Assembly (NCBI RefSeq): GCF_003667575.1
Contig: NZ_RCUY01000002.1
Span: 372,001 to 436,000 of the forward strand
From: Mycetocola lacteus
GTDB taxonomy: Bacteria > Actinomycetota > Actinomycetes > Actinomycetales > Microbacteriaceae
Reading direction: 5' to 3'
DNA length: 64,000 nucleotides
The notes below the pieces were generated by a model that was not told where the DNA came from, ran no database searches, and saw only the letters and a list, made by a program, of their open reading frames with translations. Positions 34,822-43,319 of the stretch are shown here, piece after piece. Numbering within the stretch: position 1 is the stretch's first letter; every line of letters starts with the position of its first letter. Both the position numbers and the translations under genes were made by a program.

Positions 34822-36442
34822 CGTATTCGCTCGGGGTGGGGGCGGGGAGCCAGTCGACCAGCTTGGGCGCGGGCTCGGGCTGCGCGCGTTCGGCCAATGC
34901 GGTGGCGGACTTCCGCGCGGCCCGGGGCGTGCGTGCGCTCGCCGTAGCCGAGGCCGCGTCTGCGTGCCCCCGCGCGGGATTCTGCGCCGCCCCCGGGACG
35001 GGCATGCGCGGGGCAGGATCGACGCGGGCCTCCCCCGGGGCGAGCGAATGACGCTCCACCGAGAGCACCGCACCGATCGCCGCCCCCGCGGAGATCAGCG
35101 CCGATCCTCCCGTGGACATCAGCGGCAGCGGCACTCCCAACACCGGGAGCAGCCCGACCACCACCGAGATGTTGATGAAGGCCTGGGTGATCAGCCAGGT
35201 GAACACGCCCCCGGCCACCACCCGACCGAAGGTTCCGCGGGCGCGCGCCAGGATTGCCAGCAGGGCGACCGCGAGTACGCAGAACAGGAGCAGGACCAGC
35301 ACGGTGCCCACCAGGCCGAGTTCCTCCCCCACCACCGCGAACAGGTAGTCGTTATCGGCGGCAGGGAGCCAGCCCCACTTCTCGATCGAGTTGCCCAGGC
35401 CGATCCCGAACACCCCGCCATCGGCCAGCGCCCACGTTCCGTGCAATGGCTGCCAGCACAGGCCCAGATACTCCGACTTATCGGTGCGGCAATCCACCTG
35501 GAAAAAGTGCACCAGTCGCATCACGCGGTTGGCTTTGATCGCGGTCATCAGCAGGGCCGCGACGATGCCGGACAGCGCCACGATTCCGATCGTACGCAGG
35601 TTGACGTTGGCGAAGACCAGCACCCCGATCATCACGGTCGCCATGACCAGCACGGTGCCCAGGTCACCGCCAATCAGGTTGATTCCCATCGAGAGGGCCG
35701 CCACCGGAACCACGGGAATCACCGCGTGCTTCCACCCCTTGAGCAGCCGTTCCTTCGAACCGAGTACCGTGGCTGCCCAGATGATGAAGGCGAACTTCAT
35801 CACCTCCGAGGGCTGCATCGAGATAAACCCCAGGTGGATCCAGTTGCGGTTACCGCCGGACTCGTATCCGAGCGGTGTATAGACGGCGAGCTGAAGCAGC
35901 AGCGCCCCGGCCAGGCCGATCCAGGCGAACCGGTTCCAGAACCTCGGGGTTGCCCGGCTGGCCAGGAACATCGCGATCAGCGCGAGCGCCGCGACCCCGC
36001 CCTGACGCAGCGCCCCGGCAAAGGGGTCGCCGGCGTTTTCCGCATCCCCCGGCTGGGAGGCCGACTGCACCATCACCACGCCAAACCCGATGAGGAACAG
36101 CACCACCGAGGTCAGCAGCAGCGCGCGGTTGGAGACCCCGGCGATCCGAGTGCGCAGCGCCGTGTCGATGCTTAGCATCCGCGCCTGTAGGCGGGACGAC
36201 GTCTTCACCGCGACGTCGCTTCGCTGCACCCGGAACTGTCGCCTCCGAGTGCTCGTCTGTTGCGCTCGCGAACCCGCATGCGATGCCTCCCCTGTGGACC
36301 GGTATGTCACATTCCAGCGTAGGTTGGACGCTCCGGCGACATGCCCGCCCTCAAGAGACTCCCAGTGAGGGATAACCCTTGTGAGGCGTTCCAATCGGGT
36401 GGGAGGTGTGTTAGGTTCGGGGTTACCAGTACTAGTCGTCAT
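34796..36442 (-). CDS. FtsW/RodA/SpoVE-family protein (orphan paralogue)
   Basis: Peptidoglycan glycan-strand polymerase family member with ten membrane helices between about residues 105 and 475. Family signatures are GGNRNWIHLGFISMQPSEVMKFAF, GGDLGTVLVM, and PLPLMSTGGSALIS near the end. It lies outside a division gene cluster, so it is an extra FtsW-like protein. The cytoplasmic N terminus is long and basic. The ATG at 36442 is the longest option, with only a weak AGAGA upstream; starts nearer M89 (MLSIDTAL) are possible. The C-terminal 75 residues are Ala/Pro/Arg-rich and probably disordered. Confidence 0.85.
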   Translation of the reverse strand: MTTSTGNPEPNTPPTRLERLTRVIPHWESLEGGHVAGASNLRWNVTYRSTGEASHAGSRAQQTSTRRRQFRVQRSDVAVKTSSRLQARMLSIDTALRTRIAGVSNRALLLTSVVLFLIGFGVVMVQSASQPGDAENAGDPFAGALRQGGVAALALIAMFLASRATPRFWNRFAWIGLAGALLLQLAVYTPLGYESGGNRNWIHLGFISMQPSEVMKFAFIIWAATVLGSKERLLKGWKHAVIPVVPVAALSMGINLIGGDLGTVLVMATVMIGVLVFANVNLRTIGIVALSGIVAALLMTAIKANRVMRLVHFFQVDCRTDKSEYLGLCWQPLHGTWALADGGVFGIGLGNSIEKWGWLPAADNDYLFAVVGEELGLVGTVLVLLLFCVLAVALLAILARARGTFGRVVAGGVFTWLITQAFINISVVVGLLPVLGVPLPLMSTGGSALISAGAAIGAVLSVERHSLAPGEARVDPAPRMPVPGAAQNPARGHADAASATASARTPRAARKSATALAERAQPEPAPKLVDWLPAPTPSEYETPPATER

Positions 36443-36879
36443 TCTCTGTACACACGGAGAGGCGGCTAGTCTTCTTTTTCCCCCGACTCATCTCATCGGC
36501 ACAGAGCAGTCTGTATCATTTCATCGTCGATGGATTTTCAGCCCTAAGGACGCCTCGTTCAATACGTCTAGAAGTAAACGCGAACAGCTTTCATGAACGA
36601 TCACCTACCCTGCGTGAACCATGGTCCGCTGCCGCGCACTTCGTAATCTTGAACTTGCAAGGGACCACAGACCTCAGCCATAAGTCAGCACTTCTGAAAT
36701 CCAACTGAATTCTAACTATGTAGATGGGCACGTCACCTGCCATTTCAATTTGGCGGGTGACGTACCCGTGGGTCTCAAACAAACGTGTTGTAAAACCGCA
36801 GTATGTCCTCGAAAGGTGAACTCGGAGACCCAAATCCAATAGGTCGGAGCCCCGGTTTTTATTAGCTAGGATTAGTCTT
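36443..36879. other. AT-rich gap left of the NTPase gene, with hairpin
   Basis: No convincing gene. An 82-codon minus-strand frame at 36591-36839 has no recognisable sequence or ribosome-binding site. A 16-bp inverted repeat (36726-36741 with 36752-36767, one mismatch, one wobble) with a 10-nt loop may terminate the NTPase transcript. An 8-bp pair TGGGTCTC (36769-36776) and GAGACCCA (36825-36832) adds a second possible stem. Confidence 0.5.
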
Positions 36880-39138
36880 TCAGGCCGAACTGACCATATC
36901 CCAGATTGGGTCCTTGCTCGATCGTCGTAGTTCCACGATCGCCCCCATACGTCGTGTGTGTCGCCGCTGAGGTACGTAGACGTGTCCTTGATCTCCCTTA
37001 ATCCGCGAAACTATCTTTTCCGAGATCATGAAGGTAATTATTCGTTGAGCGATCCGCCTGTCCCAATAGGATTCGGCTCCTCTTAGCAACGCTTCTTCTT
37101 TGCGCCCTGCTCCATGCTGGAAAAAAAGCTTCTTGATAATCACAAGTAGTGTCTTTTGGGCATCGTTGAGATCAAGTTCACTGATCTTGGAAGTGTTTAG
37201 CGTGTGATTGAACACCTGCACACTGCAATCGTCTCGAAAATAATCCGGAAGTTTACGATTCTCGCTTACCCCGTAAAAATCTGTGATGAGACAATCATTT
37301 ATCCAAACATCGGAGACTTCACACTCTTCATGCGTAATTTTTTCTATAACAGTCGACTGAATTATCAGCTTCGTGATCGTCTTGCCAGCCATCCGAAGAT
37401 CAACGATATGAGAGTTGTTCACCATTAGGCCATCAAAATCACAAGTCTCTTCCTCGCCGAGAAGCCGAGCAGCAACGTAATCTGCGACAAATTGAGAGTT
37501 TCCAGAGCTTTCGCATTCCTTGGCATAGTTGAGAGCTTGCTGACCAGGCTCAAGATTTTCCGACCACACCCGTAATCCGAAAATGTCGAGCGGTTGCTTC
37601 CAATTAGATTTGGGAACGTGCGGATCTCTATTTAGCTGAGATTGGACGACAGCAAGGCCGCGTAATCCATTTTTCGCATAGTCGTCAATGAAGACTCGAT
37701 CAGTGCTTTCACTACTTAGACGTCCTAAATAGGGCAGTCTCTGAAGTAGTACAGACGAATCATCAACAGGGCTATATCCTGTCACTGAGAAAAATGCCTC
37801 GTTGAGTTGAGCCACACTGATCGACTCATTATTTCGGTGCTGGTACCGAGAATCTTGCGCAAGCTTCAAGAGAATTCTCTTGACAGTATCTGCATCCAAA
37901 GAGCTGTGAATTCTAATCTCGCGTTCGCAAACAGCGTCCACGATACTTTCAAAAAACTGAACTTCACCACTATTTTTTTCTTCCAGCTTCGCAAGTTGCT
38001 CATCGTCTAGTTGAGACAGGAGCTGGCAAATTAGTGGTTTCCGTGGCATCCAATCGGGGAGTATCGAAAGGCTCGAGTTCAGTTGCAGATAGTCTTTTGC
38101 CTCCTGCTCGGTAAATTCAGCGGGACACCTAAGTACGATGGCATCATCGCGAAGTCCAAGGCTATCTATCATCTCTTTATCAGAACCGAAATAGTGCTCT
38201 CTTCCGGTGATCAAAATACCTGCTCGAGAACTCGACTGCACAACATCCCTGACACCAACCAAGCTTTGCTTACGGATCTCACTCAGCCTTGCCGCTTCGC
38301 CAGACCAAGACTGTGAACCGATCTCATCAAACCCATCCAGCAAAATAGGGTGGTTACCATCTCCCGAGCTTCTGATCAATGAATCTGCAAATTTGCCCAA
38401 TCCGAGATCTTCGAGATGATTCCTGAAGATAATTGATTTGCTCTTCAGCCCCCAGTTATCTCGAAGGTTAATGGCAATAGGCGTGAATACCGAATCCTCC
38501 TTCGCGAGCATTTCGAAAATCTCTTTGATGCATCGTGATTTCCCCGAGCCGAACTCCCCCACAAGAACAACCTGCGACCGATTCTTCAACGCGTTCGAGA
38601 TGTCAGTGACTGAATATTTCTTCTCATCGCCGTCAAGGTATCGGATTTCTGCATATCTTCCTGTATCCGGATCACCGGATCTGGGTGACACTGCACTTCC
38701 AAATGCCTTCTTTTTTCTCAAGAATTGATATTCACTAGATCCAAGAAATTTTGCCCCAAATTCGTCTAACGAAAGAATCTTGATGGACGATGCTTCAGCT
38801 GTCGCTTTACTTGATGCGGGAGGCTGTCCGTCAGTCAAAAAATACGCTTCGACATATATTCCCTTGGCAAATAGTGCATTTCGAACTGAATTGATCTTGG
38901 CTATATCTGTGCGAGTCTTATCCAACGAATAGTTTTTCGAAACTTCGATCACGACATAGTGGTTTTCTCTCAGTTTGATGACTCCATCGACTCGCACTCC
39001 TGCGATTTGCTCAGGTACACAAGGAGATGCCCAAATTGCTTCTGCCATGCGTCGAGCTTTTTCTTCAAGCGTTTTCCAATGAGCCACCAATATATCTCCA
39101 TCCATGAATTTTCCAGGACGCACAGCTTGTAGTTTCAC
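36880..39138 (-). CDS. NACHT/STAND-like NTPase with N-terminal nuclease-like domain (putative antiphage protein)
   Basis: A 752-residue protein in a strongly AT-rich segment, with a layout typical of bacterial STAND defence ATPases. Residues 1-130 resemble a PD-(D/E)xK-type domain: VRVDGVIKL with D51, then YVVIEVSKN with E65 and K68, so the E-x-x-K spacing is slightly off canonical. Residues about 190-400 form a NACHT-like NTPase: Walker A GEFGSGKS (194-201) and Walker B LLDGFDEIG (266-274). Beyond lie a helical region, a beta-helix-like stretch (about 555-615) and a C-terminal winged-helix-like end. The start is GTG at 39138; ATG at 39105 is an alternative. The defence role is inferred from architecture and context. 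Confidence 0.75.
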   Translation of the reverse strand: MKLQAVRPGKFMDGDILVAHWKTLEEKARRMAEAIWASPCVPEQIAGVRVDGVIKLRENHYVVIEVSKNYSLDKTRTDIAKINSVRNALFAKGIYVEAYFLTDGQPPASSKATAEASSIKILSLDEFGAKFLGSSEYQFLRKKKAFGSAVSPRSGDPDTGRYAEIRYLDGDEKKYSVTDISNALKNRSQVVLVGEFGSGKSRCIKEIFEMLAKEDSVFTPIAINLRDNWGLKSKSIIFRNHLEDLGLGKFADSLIRSSGDGNHPILLDGFDEIGSQSWSGEAARLSEIRKQSLVGVRDVVQSSSRAGILITGREHYFGSDKEMIDSLGLRDDAIVLRCPAEFTEQEAKDYLQLNSSLSILPDWMPRKPLICQLLSQLDDEQLAKLEEKNSGEVQFFESIVDAVCEREIRIHSSLDADTVKRILLKLAQDSRYQHRNNESISVAQLNEAFFSVTGYSPVDDSSVLLQRLPYLGRLSSESTDRVFIDDYAKNGLRGLAVVQSQLNRDPHVPKSNWKQPLDIFGLRVWSENLEPGQQALNYAKECESSGNSQFVADYVAARLLGEEETCDFDGLMVNNSHIVDLRMAGKTITKLIIQSTVIEKITHEECEVSDVWINDCLITDFYGVSENRKLPDYFRDDCSVQVFNHTLNTSKISELDLNDAQKTLLVIIKKLFFQHGAGRKEEALLRGAESYWDRRIAQRIITFMISEKIVSRIKGDQGHVYVPQRRHTRRMGAIVELRRSSKDPIWDMVSSA

Positions 39139-39596
39139 ACGTCCGAATCATCTCCATACGGTAGCCATGATCGCTCGTATTCATAATGCCCAGATGAGGT
39201 GACAATATTGAGTTCAAGGGCTCTAACTGTCAGCCAACACGTCTCTAATCGCTGGTTAATGAAGAAAAGCTTTCAGACTACTCATCCAACCGGCAAGGAG
39301 TTCTAGAGTTTCCAAGGAGTAAGCCTCCCTCGAATTCAAGGTCTGTGCCGGAATAGGGAATTGTTAGGTGAGTCTTCCCGCGGGCACCGGCCGCAAGGGA
39401 TTTTAGTCTGCGCTGCCTGCAGAAGCCTCTGACCTGGCAAGACGAATTACGAATTCAGTAAGAATGGGAGAAACCTGTGACATCTGTTACCAGCGTTTGT
39501 TCTAACAGCCGTCTTATAGCTGTGGCATTTCGGTAATAATCGAAGGAAATAGTTTCAAATCGCCCTGTCACATACCTTTCCCATGCTGCTCTGCAC
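39139..39596. other. AT-rich gap upstream of the NTPase gene
   Basis: Upstream region of the NTPase gene. I see no supported gene, tRNA, integrase remnant or clear attachment repeat here. It presumably carries the promoter of the NTPase gene, but no hexamer pair is convincing. Base composition stays low until the helicase terminator, marking the right side of the acquired segment. Confidence 0.4.
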
Positions 39597-39632
39597 GCAA
39601 AACCGCCCGCCACCGTGAGGTGACGGGCGGTT
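39597..39632 (-). terminator. Terminator after DEAD-box helicase
   Basis: AACCGCCCGCCACC at 39601-39614 pairs with GGTGACGGGCGGTT at 39619-39632 (one mismatch) with a GTGA loop. On the minus strand it is followed by TTTTGCGTG. It lies beyond the duplicated 3' end of the helicase gene. Confidence 0.85.
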
Positions 39633-39645
39633 GAGGATCGCGGAC

Positions 39646-39720
39646 TACTCGGCGGTCTTGGCCTCGAGCTGGGCGGCTCGGCGGCGTCGATTACTCGGCG
39701 GTCTTGGCCTCGAGCTGGGC
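39646..39720. repeat. Duplicated 3' end of the helicase gene
   Basis: A 29-bp sequence beginning TACTCGGCGGTCTTGGCC occurs at 39646-39674 and 39692-39720. The right copy encodes the last residues of the helicase (AQLEAKTAE). The left copy, 46 bp further downstream in the transcript, repeats these codons out of frame, with TAG instead of TAA. Such a tail duplication suggests a past insertion or replication slippage at this site. Confidence 0.8.
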
Positions 39721-41904
39721 ACGAGTGGGGACCCGGCCGGCGATTTCATCGATGATGTCGTCGCCAGGGAAGGCGTCCACAAACTCGGCCGAGATCTCGG
39801 CGCGGGAGAGCAGTTCCTCCATGCGGCGGCGGCGCGAGCGCGGGATCAGGGTGACCACGGTGCCCTCACGACCGGCACGACCGGTACGGCCGGCACGGTG
39901 GGTGTAGGTCTTGTACTCGTCCGGGGCGTCGGCCTGGATCACCAGGTCGATGTCGTCCACGTGGATACCGCGGGCGGCGACGTCGGTCGCCACCAGGACA
40001 TCCACCCGGCCGCTGGTGAGCTGGTGCAGGTTGCGCGTGCGCTTGGCCTGGTTCAGGTCACCGTGCAGGGCGACGGCGAAGACACCGGCATCCTCCAGCT
40101 GCTCGGTCAGACGCTCGGCGTAGGCACGGGTCCGCGAGAAGATCACGGTCTTACCGTTGCGTCCGGCGAGCTGCTCCAGGATGCGGTCCTTGTCGCGGTG
40201 CTCAACCACCAGGACGCGGTGGTCGATGGTCGAGGACGCCTGGTCCTCACCGGCAACCTCGTGCACGGCCGGGTTCTCCAGGAACTCGTTCACGAGTGCC
40301 GCAACACCCTTGTCCAAGGTGGCCGAGAAGAGCAGCTTCTGGCTGTCATCGGCGGTGTTACGGATGATGCGCTGCACGGGCTCCAGGAAGCCCAGGTCGC
40401 ACATGTGGTCGGCCTCATCCAGCACCACCACGTTGACCTCAGACAGGTCCAGACGACCCTGCTCGATCAGGTCCTCGATGCGGCCCGGAGTACCCACCAC
40501 GATGTCGACGCCGCGCTGCAGCGCACCCACCTGACGGTGCTGGGGAACACCACCGTAAATCTGGGTGGTGAACAGTCCCACGGAGCGGGCGATCGGCTGC
40601 ACGGTGCGGTCGATCTGGAGGGCCAGCTCACGGGTCGGGGCGAGGATCAGTGCGCGGGGCAGACGGCCCGGACGACGGTTCTTTCCGCCACCGTTTTCCA
40701 TCAGACGCTCCACCAGCGGGGCACCAAAGGCGATGGTCTTACCGGAGCCGGTGCGGCCACGGCCCAGGACGTCGCGGCCCTCGAGGACCACGGGAATGGT
40801 TGCGGCCTGGATCGGGAACGGTGCGGCGGCACCGAGCTCGGCCAGGGCATTGACGATGTTGCCACCGAGACCCAGGTCACCGAAGGTCTTGCCCTCGACG
40901 TCCTCGGCCTGGATAGCCTCAGCCTCGAGACGCTCAAGTACTACGTCATCCTGCGGCTGGTAGCCGCCACGACGGGCACCACGGTCGCCGTGCGAGGGGC
41001 GCTCGGGACGGTCACCGCGGTCAAAACGTGCGGGGCGCTCGGAACGCTCCCCGAACGCGGGGCGTGCGGGACGCTCATCGCGGTTAAAGCGTGCGGGACG
41101 CTCATCGCGGTCGCCGCCACGGGCCGGGCGCTCGTCGCGGTTGAAACGCGGAGCGCGGTCATCACGGTCGAAACGTGCCGGACGGCCATCGCGGTCGCCA
41201 CGACCGGCGGCCGGACGCTCGTCACGATCAAAGCGACGCGGTGCGCGCTCGTCACGGTCGAAACGGGCGGGACGCTCGTCACGGTTGAAACGGGGGGCAC
41301 GCTCGTCGCGGTTGAAACGGGGAGCACGATCATCACGGTCAAAACGTGCGGGACGACCCTCGCGGTCGCCGCCACGGGCGGGGCGCTCGTCGCGGTTGAA
41401 ACGCGGAGCACGCTCGTCACGGTCGAAGCGACGCGGTGCGCGCTCGTCACGGTCAAAACGTGCGGGGCGCTCGTCACGGTTGAAACGGGGAGCGCGGTCA
41501 TCGCGGTCAAAACGTGCGGGACGACCCTCGCGGTCGCCGCCACGGGCCGGGCGCTCGTCACGGTTGAAACGGGGAGCACGCTCGTCACGGTCAAAACGTG
41601 CGGGACGACCCTCGCGGTCGCCACGACCGGCGGCCGGACGCTCGTCACGGTTGAAACGCGGAGCGCGGTCATCGCGGTCAAAGCGGCGCGGGGCGCGCTC
41701 GTCACGGGCACCCGAGCGGGCGGCGCGATCGTCGGCATCCCAGCGGTTCTTCTGGCGCGGGGCGTCCTCTACTTCGGGACGGAATCCGCGGTGTCCGGGG
41801 CTCCGGCTACCAGCCTTGGGGCCGCCCTTGGCAGGACGCTTGCCGTAGCTGGGATCGTAGTTCTTTGCGGGGCGCTTTCCGCCCACGTGGTTCTTTTTAG
41901 GCAT
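39691..41904 (-). CDS. DEAD-box RNA helicase with long Arg/Asp-repeat N terminus
   Basis: ATP-dependent RNA helicase for ribosome assembly, RNA turnover or cold adaptation. From the ATG at 41904 (MPKKNHVGGKRPAK) it has 737 residues. Residues about 55-300 are a highly repetitive charged tract of RDERPARFDRDERAPR-like units. The helicase core follows: Q-motif region with PFPIQAATIP, motif I GRGRTGSGKT, PTRELA, VVLDEADHM, SAT, and motif VI HRAGRTGRAG. The frame extends nine codons upstream, but without a better ribosome-binding site. Long Arg-rich tails in DEAD-box proteins are known to bind RNA and promote condensation; that role here is inferred. Confidence 0.93.
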   Translation of the reverse strand: MPKKNHVGGKRPAKNYDPSYGKRPAKGGPKAGSRSPGHRGFRPEVEDAPRQKNRWDADDRAARSGARDERAPRRFDRDDRAPRFNRDERPAAGRGDREGRPARFDRDERAPRFNRDERPARGGDREGRPARFDRDDRAPRFNRDERPARFDRDERAPRRFDRDERAPRFNRDERPARGGDREGRPARFDRDDRAPRFNRDERAPRFNRDERPARFDRDERAPRRFDRDERPAAGRGDRDGRPARFDRDDRAPRFNRDERPARGGDRDERPARFNRDERPARPAFGERSERPARFDRGDRPERPSHGDRGARRGGYQPQDDVVLERLEAEAIQAEDVEGKTFGDLGLGGNIVNALAELGAAAPFPIQAATIPVVLEGRDVLGRGRTGSGKTIAFGAPLVERLMENGGGKNRRPGRLPRALILAPTRELALQIDRTVQPIARSVGLFTTQIYGGVPQHRQVGALQRGVDIVVGTPGRIEDLIEQGRLDLSEVNVVVLDEADHMCDLGFLEPVQRIIRNTADDSQKLLFSATLDKGVAALVNEFLENPAVHEVAGEDQASSTIDHRVLVVEHRDKDRILEQLAGRNGKTVIFSRTRAYAERLTEQLEDAGVFAVALHGDLNQAKRTRNLHQLTSGRVDVLVATDVAARGIHVDDIDLVIQADAPDEYKTYTHRAGRTGRAGREGTVVTLIPRSRRRRMEELLSRAEISAEFVDAFPGDDIIDEIAGRVPTRAQLEAKTAE
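41000..41740. repeat. Coding tandem repeats (Arg/Asp-rich helicase N terminus)
   Basis: Imperfect 24-48 bp direct repeats built from variations of CGCTCGTCACGGTCAAAACG. They encode blocks such as ERPARFDRDERAPRR, ERAPRFNRDERPARGG and GDREGRPARFDRDD. Order and copy number of the blocks are irregular, as expected from repeat expansion and contraction, so the length may vary between strains. Confidence 0.85.
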
Positions 41905-42060
41905 AACAATATTTCCGGGTATTTCAGGCATGAAACAGCGAAGGGCCGCGCGCAGCGGCGCTCTCTCCCCCGGACATCAGTGGGCCGGGGCCGTTCACAA
42001 CGTGTGAATATGCACACGAGATCCGTGTGCAAAACCGGCCCACCAGACTGACAATTGCTT
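41905..42060 (-). promoter_or_regulatory. Structured leader region of the helicase gene
   Basis: The gap 41905-42261 holds no supported gene. Within the helicase leader, TGCACACG at 42011-42018 pairs with CGTGTGCA at 42024-42031, giving an 8-bp hairpin with a 5-nt loop about 107 bp before the start codon. Long structured leaders are common on cold-induced DEAD-box helicase mRNAs; control here is speculative. Confidence 0.35.
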
Positions 42061-42261
42061 CGCGGTACCCACCGCGACGTCTAGAGCCGACTTCCTCACA
42101 ATACGCTAGTTTTTCGGCTCTGTCACCCGTGGCTCGCCACGACGGCGGTTTCCACGGGGGATTCCCGGCCGGGGCTGGACCATTTAGATCACGAGCGTTA
42201 GCCTGTGTTCACGGTGTCGGGCCGCAAGGCTCCGACACATCGGAAAAACAGGAGGTACACC

Positions 42262-42525
42262 ATGGGTTTCTTCGCTTTTCTACTTTTGGGGCTGATCGCG
42301 GGAGCAATCGCCAAGGCAATCCTGCCCGGTAAGCAGGGCGGCGGCTGGATCGCCACCCTCATCCTGGGTGTCATCGGCGCGATGGTTGGTGGATGGATTG
42401 GTTCACTCCTCTTCAATGCCAAGATCGACGCATTCTGGGATCTGGGCAGCTGGGCCCTCGCGATTGTTGGATCGATCGTTGTCCTCCTCATTTACGGCGC
42501 CATCACCGGCCGAAAAAAGGCATAG
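42262..42525 (+). CDS. GlsB/YeaQ/YmgE-family stress membrane protein
   Basis: An 87-residue, three-helix membrane protein of the family often named transglycosylase-associated. Glycine-rich helices (LLLGLIAGAIAKAILPG, then IATLILGVIGAMVGGWIGSLLF) are diagnostic. An excellent ribosome-binding site, AGGAGGT, precedes the ATG. Family members are induced by general stress; no enzymatic role is established. It stands alone with its own terminator. Confidence 0.92.
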   Translation: MGFFAFLLLGLIAGAIAKAILPGKQGGGWIATLILGVIGAMVGGWIGSLLFNAKIDAFWDLGSWALAIVGSIVVLLIYGAITGRKKA

Positions 42526-42529
42526 TCAC

Positions 42530-42561
42530 CACGGCCCCGGGGTTTTCACCCCGGGGCTGTG
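42530..42561 (+). terminator. Terminator after GlsB-family gene
   Basis: A 14-bp stem (42530-42543 with 42548-42561, one G-U wobble) with a TTTC loop, followed by ATGTTTTGG. It overlaps possible upstream starts of the next gene, which argues against them. Confidence 0.85.
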
Positions 42562-42597
42562 ATGTTTTGGAAACAAACATGCCTCACACTGGGAGGT

Positions 42598-43173
42598 ATG
42601 GGACACAATGCCATTACGGTCTCCATCGAGCGCACGGTCGATCCCGCGCGACTCTCCGAGGCCACCGTCTGGATTCAGGCGGGAATTAATCTTGCAAACA
42701 AATATCCGGGTTTCCTCGGCTCCGGCTGGGTACGATCGGGCAGCAGCGAAACCAGCTGGCACATGCTCTATCGATTCGCCGACGCACAAACCCTCGACGC
42801 CTGGGAGAACTCCCCCGAGCGTCGCTGGTGGCTGGGCACCGGGAGCGAATTCGCTCAGGAGACCCGTACCGAGCGGCGCACCGGGATCGAGGGGTGGTTC
42901 GACACTCCGATCGATGCCACCGAGGCCATCCAGCCGGTCATCGTGCCTCCGCGCTGGAAGCAGGCGACCAGCATCTGGCTCGGGTTCTTCCCACTCAACC
43001 TCGCCTTCACCCTGATCGCTACGTACTTCATTCCCGGCTGGAATGAGTGGGATGTGTGGCTGCGCGTGCTGGTCAGCACCCTCGTCCTCACCCCGATCAT
43101 GGCCTACTGGGGCCTGCCCACGGTCACCCGCTGGCTGCGTCCCTGGCTTCAAAGGCCTCCGCGCGTTCGCTAA
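42598..43173 (+). CDS. Antibiotic-biosynthesis-monooxygenase-like membrane protein
   Basis: A 191-residue protein. It has an N-terminal ABM-like ferredoxin-fold domain (about 1-90; ITVSIERTVDP, then SSETSWHMLYRFAD) followed by two transmembrane helices (about 124-143 and 151-172). This combination occurs in uncharacterised bacterial proteins; the ABM domain suggests a heme- or small-molecule-binding fold rather than a proven oxygenase. The start is uncertain: the ATG at 42598 has GGGAGG almost touching it, but an earlier ATG at 42562 follows the previous terminator immediately. Confidence 0.75.
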   Translation: MGHNAITVSIERTVDPARLSEATVWIQAGINLANKYPGFLGSGWVRSGSSETSWHMLYRFADAQTLDAWENSPERRWWLGTGSEFAQETRTERRTGIEGWFDTPIDATEAIQPVIVPPRWKQATSIWLGFFPLNLAFTLIATYFIPGWNEWDVWLRVLVSTLVLTPIMAYWGLPTVTRWLRPWLQRPPRVR

Positions 43174-43319
43174 GTCCCCTGCCCTCACGGTCTCAGGGTC
43201 ATCTCATCCTGTGGGGTGACCCTGGATCATCCCGTCAGGGATGTTCTGATGTGGCATCAAAACGTATCGTGGAAGAGTCGAGTGCCCCCGCGCTCGTCTC
43301 CCCGAACGAATGAGATGTC

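Noticed and set aside
36591..36839. 82-codon minus-strand frame beside the NTPase gene
   Set aside because: It overlaps the hairpin region, has no ribosome-binding site and shows no family resemblance.
41000..41740. Possible CRISPR array or noncoding tandem repeat
   Set aside because: Units are irregular, lack unique spacers and stay in the helicase reading frame.
39631..42051. An 806-codon plus-strand frame opposite the DEAD-box helicase
   Set aside because: Its Thr/Val repeats are the mirror of the Arg/Asp codons; the minus strand carries all helicase motifs.
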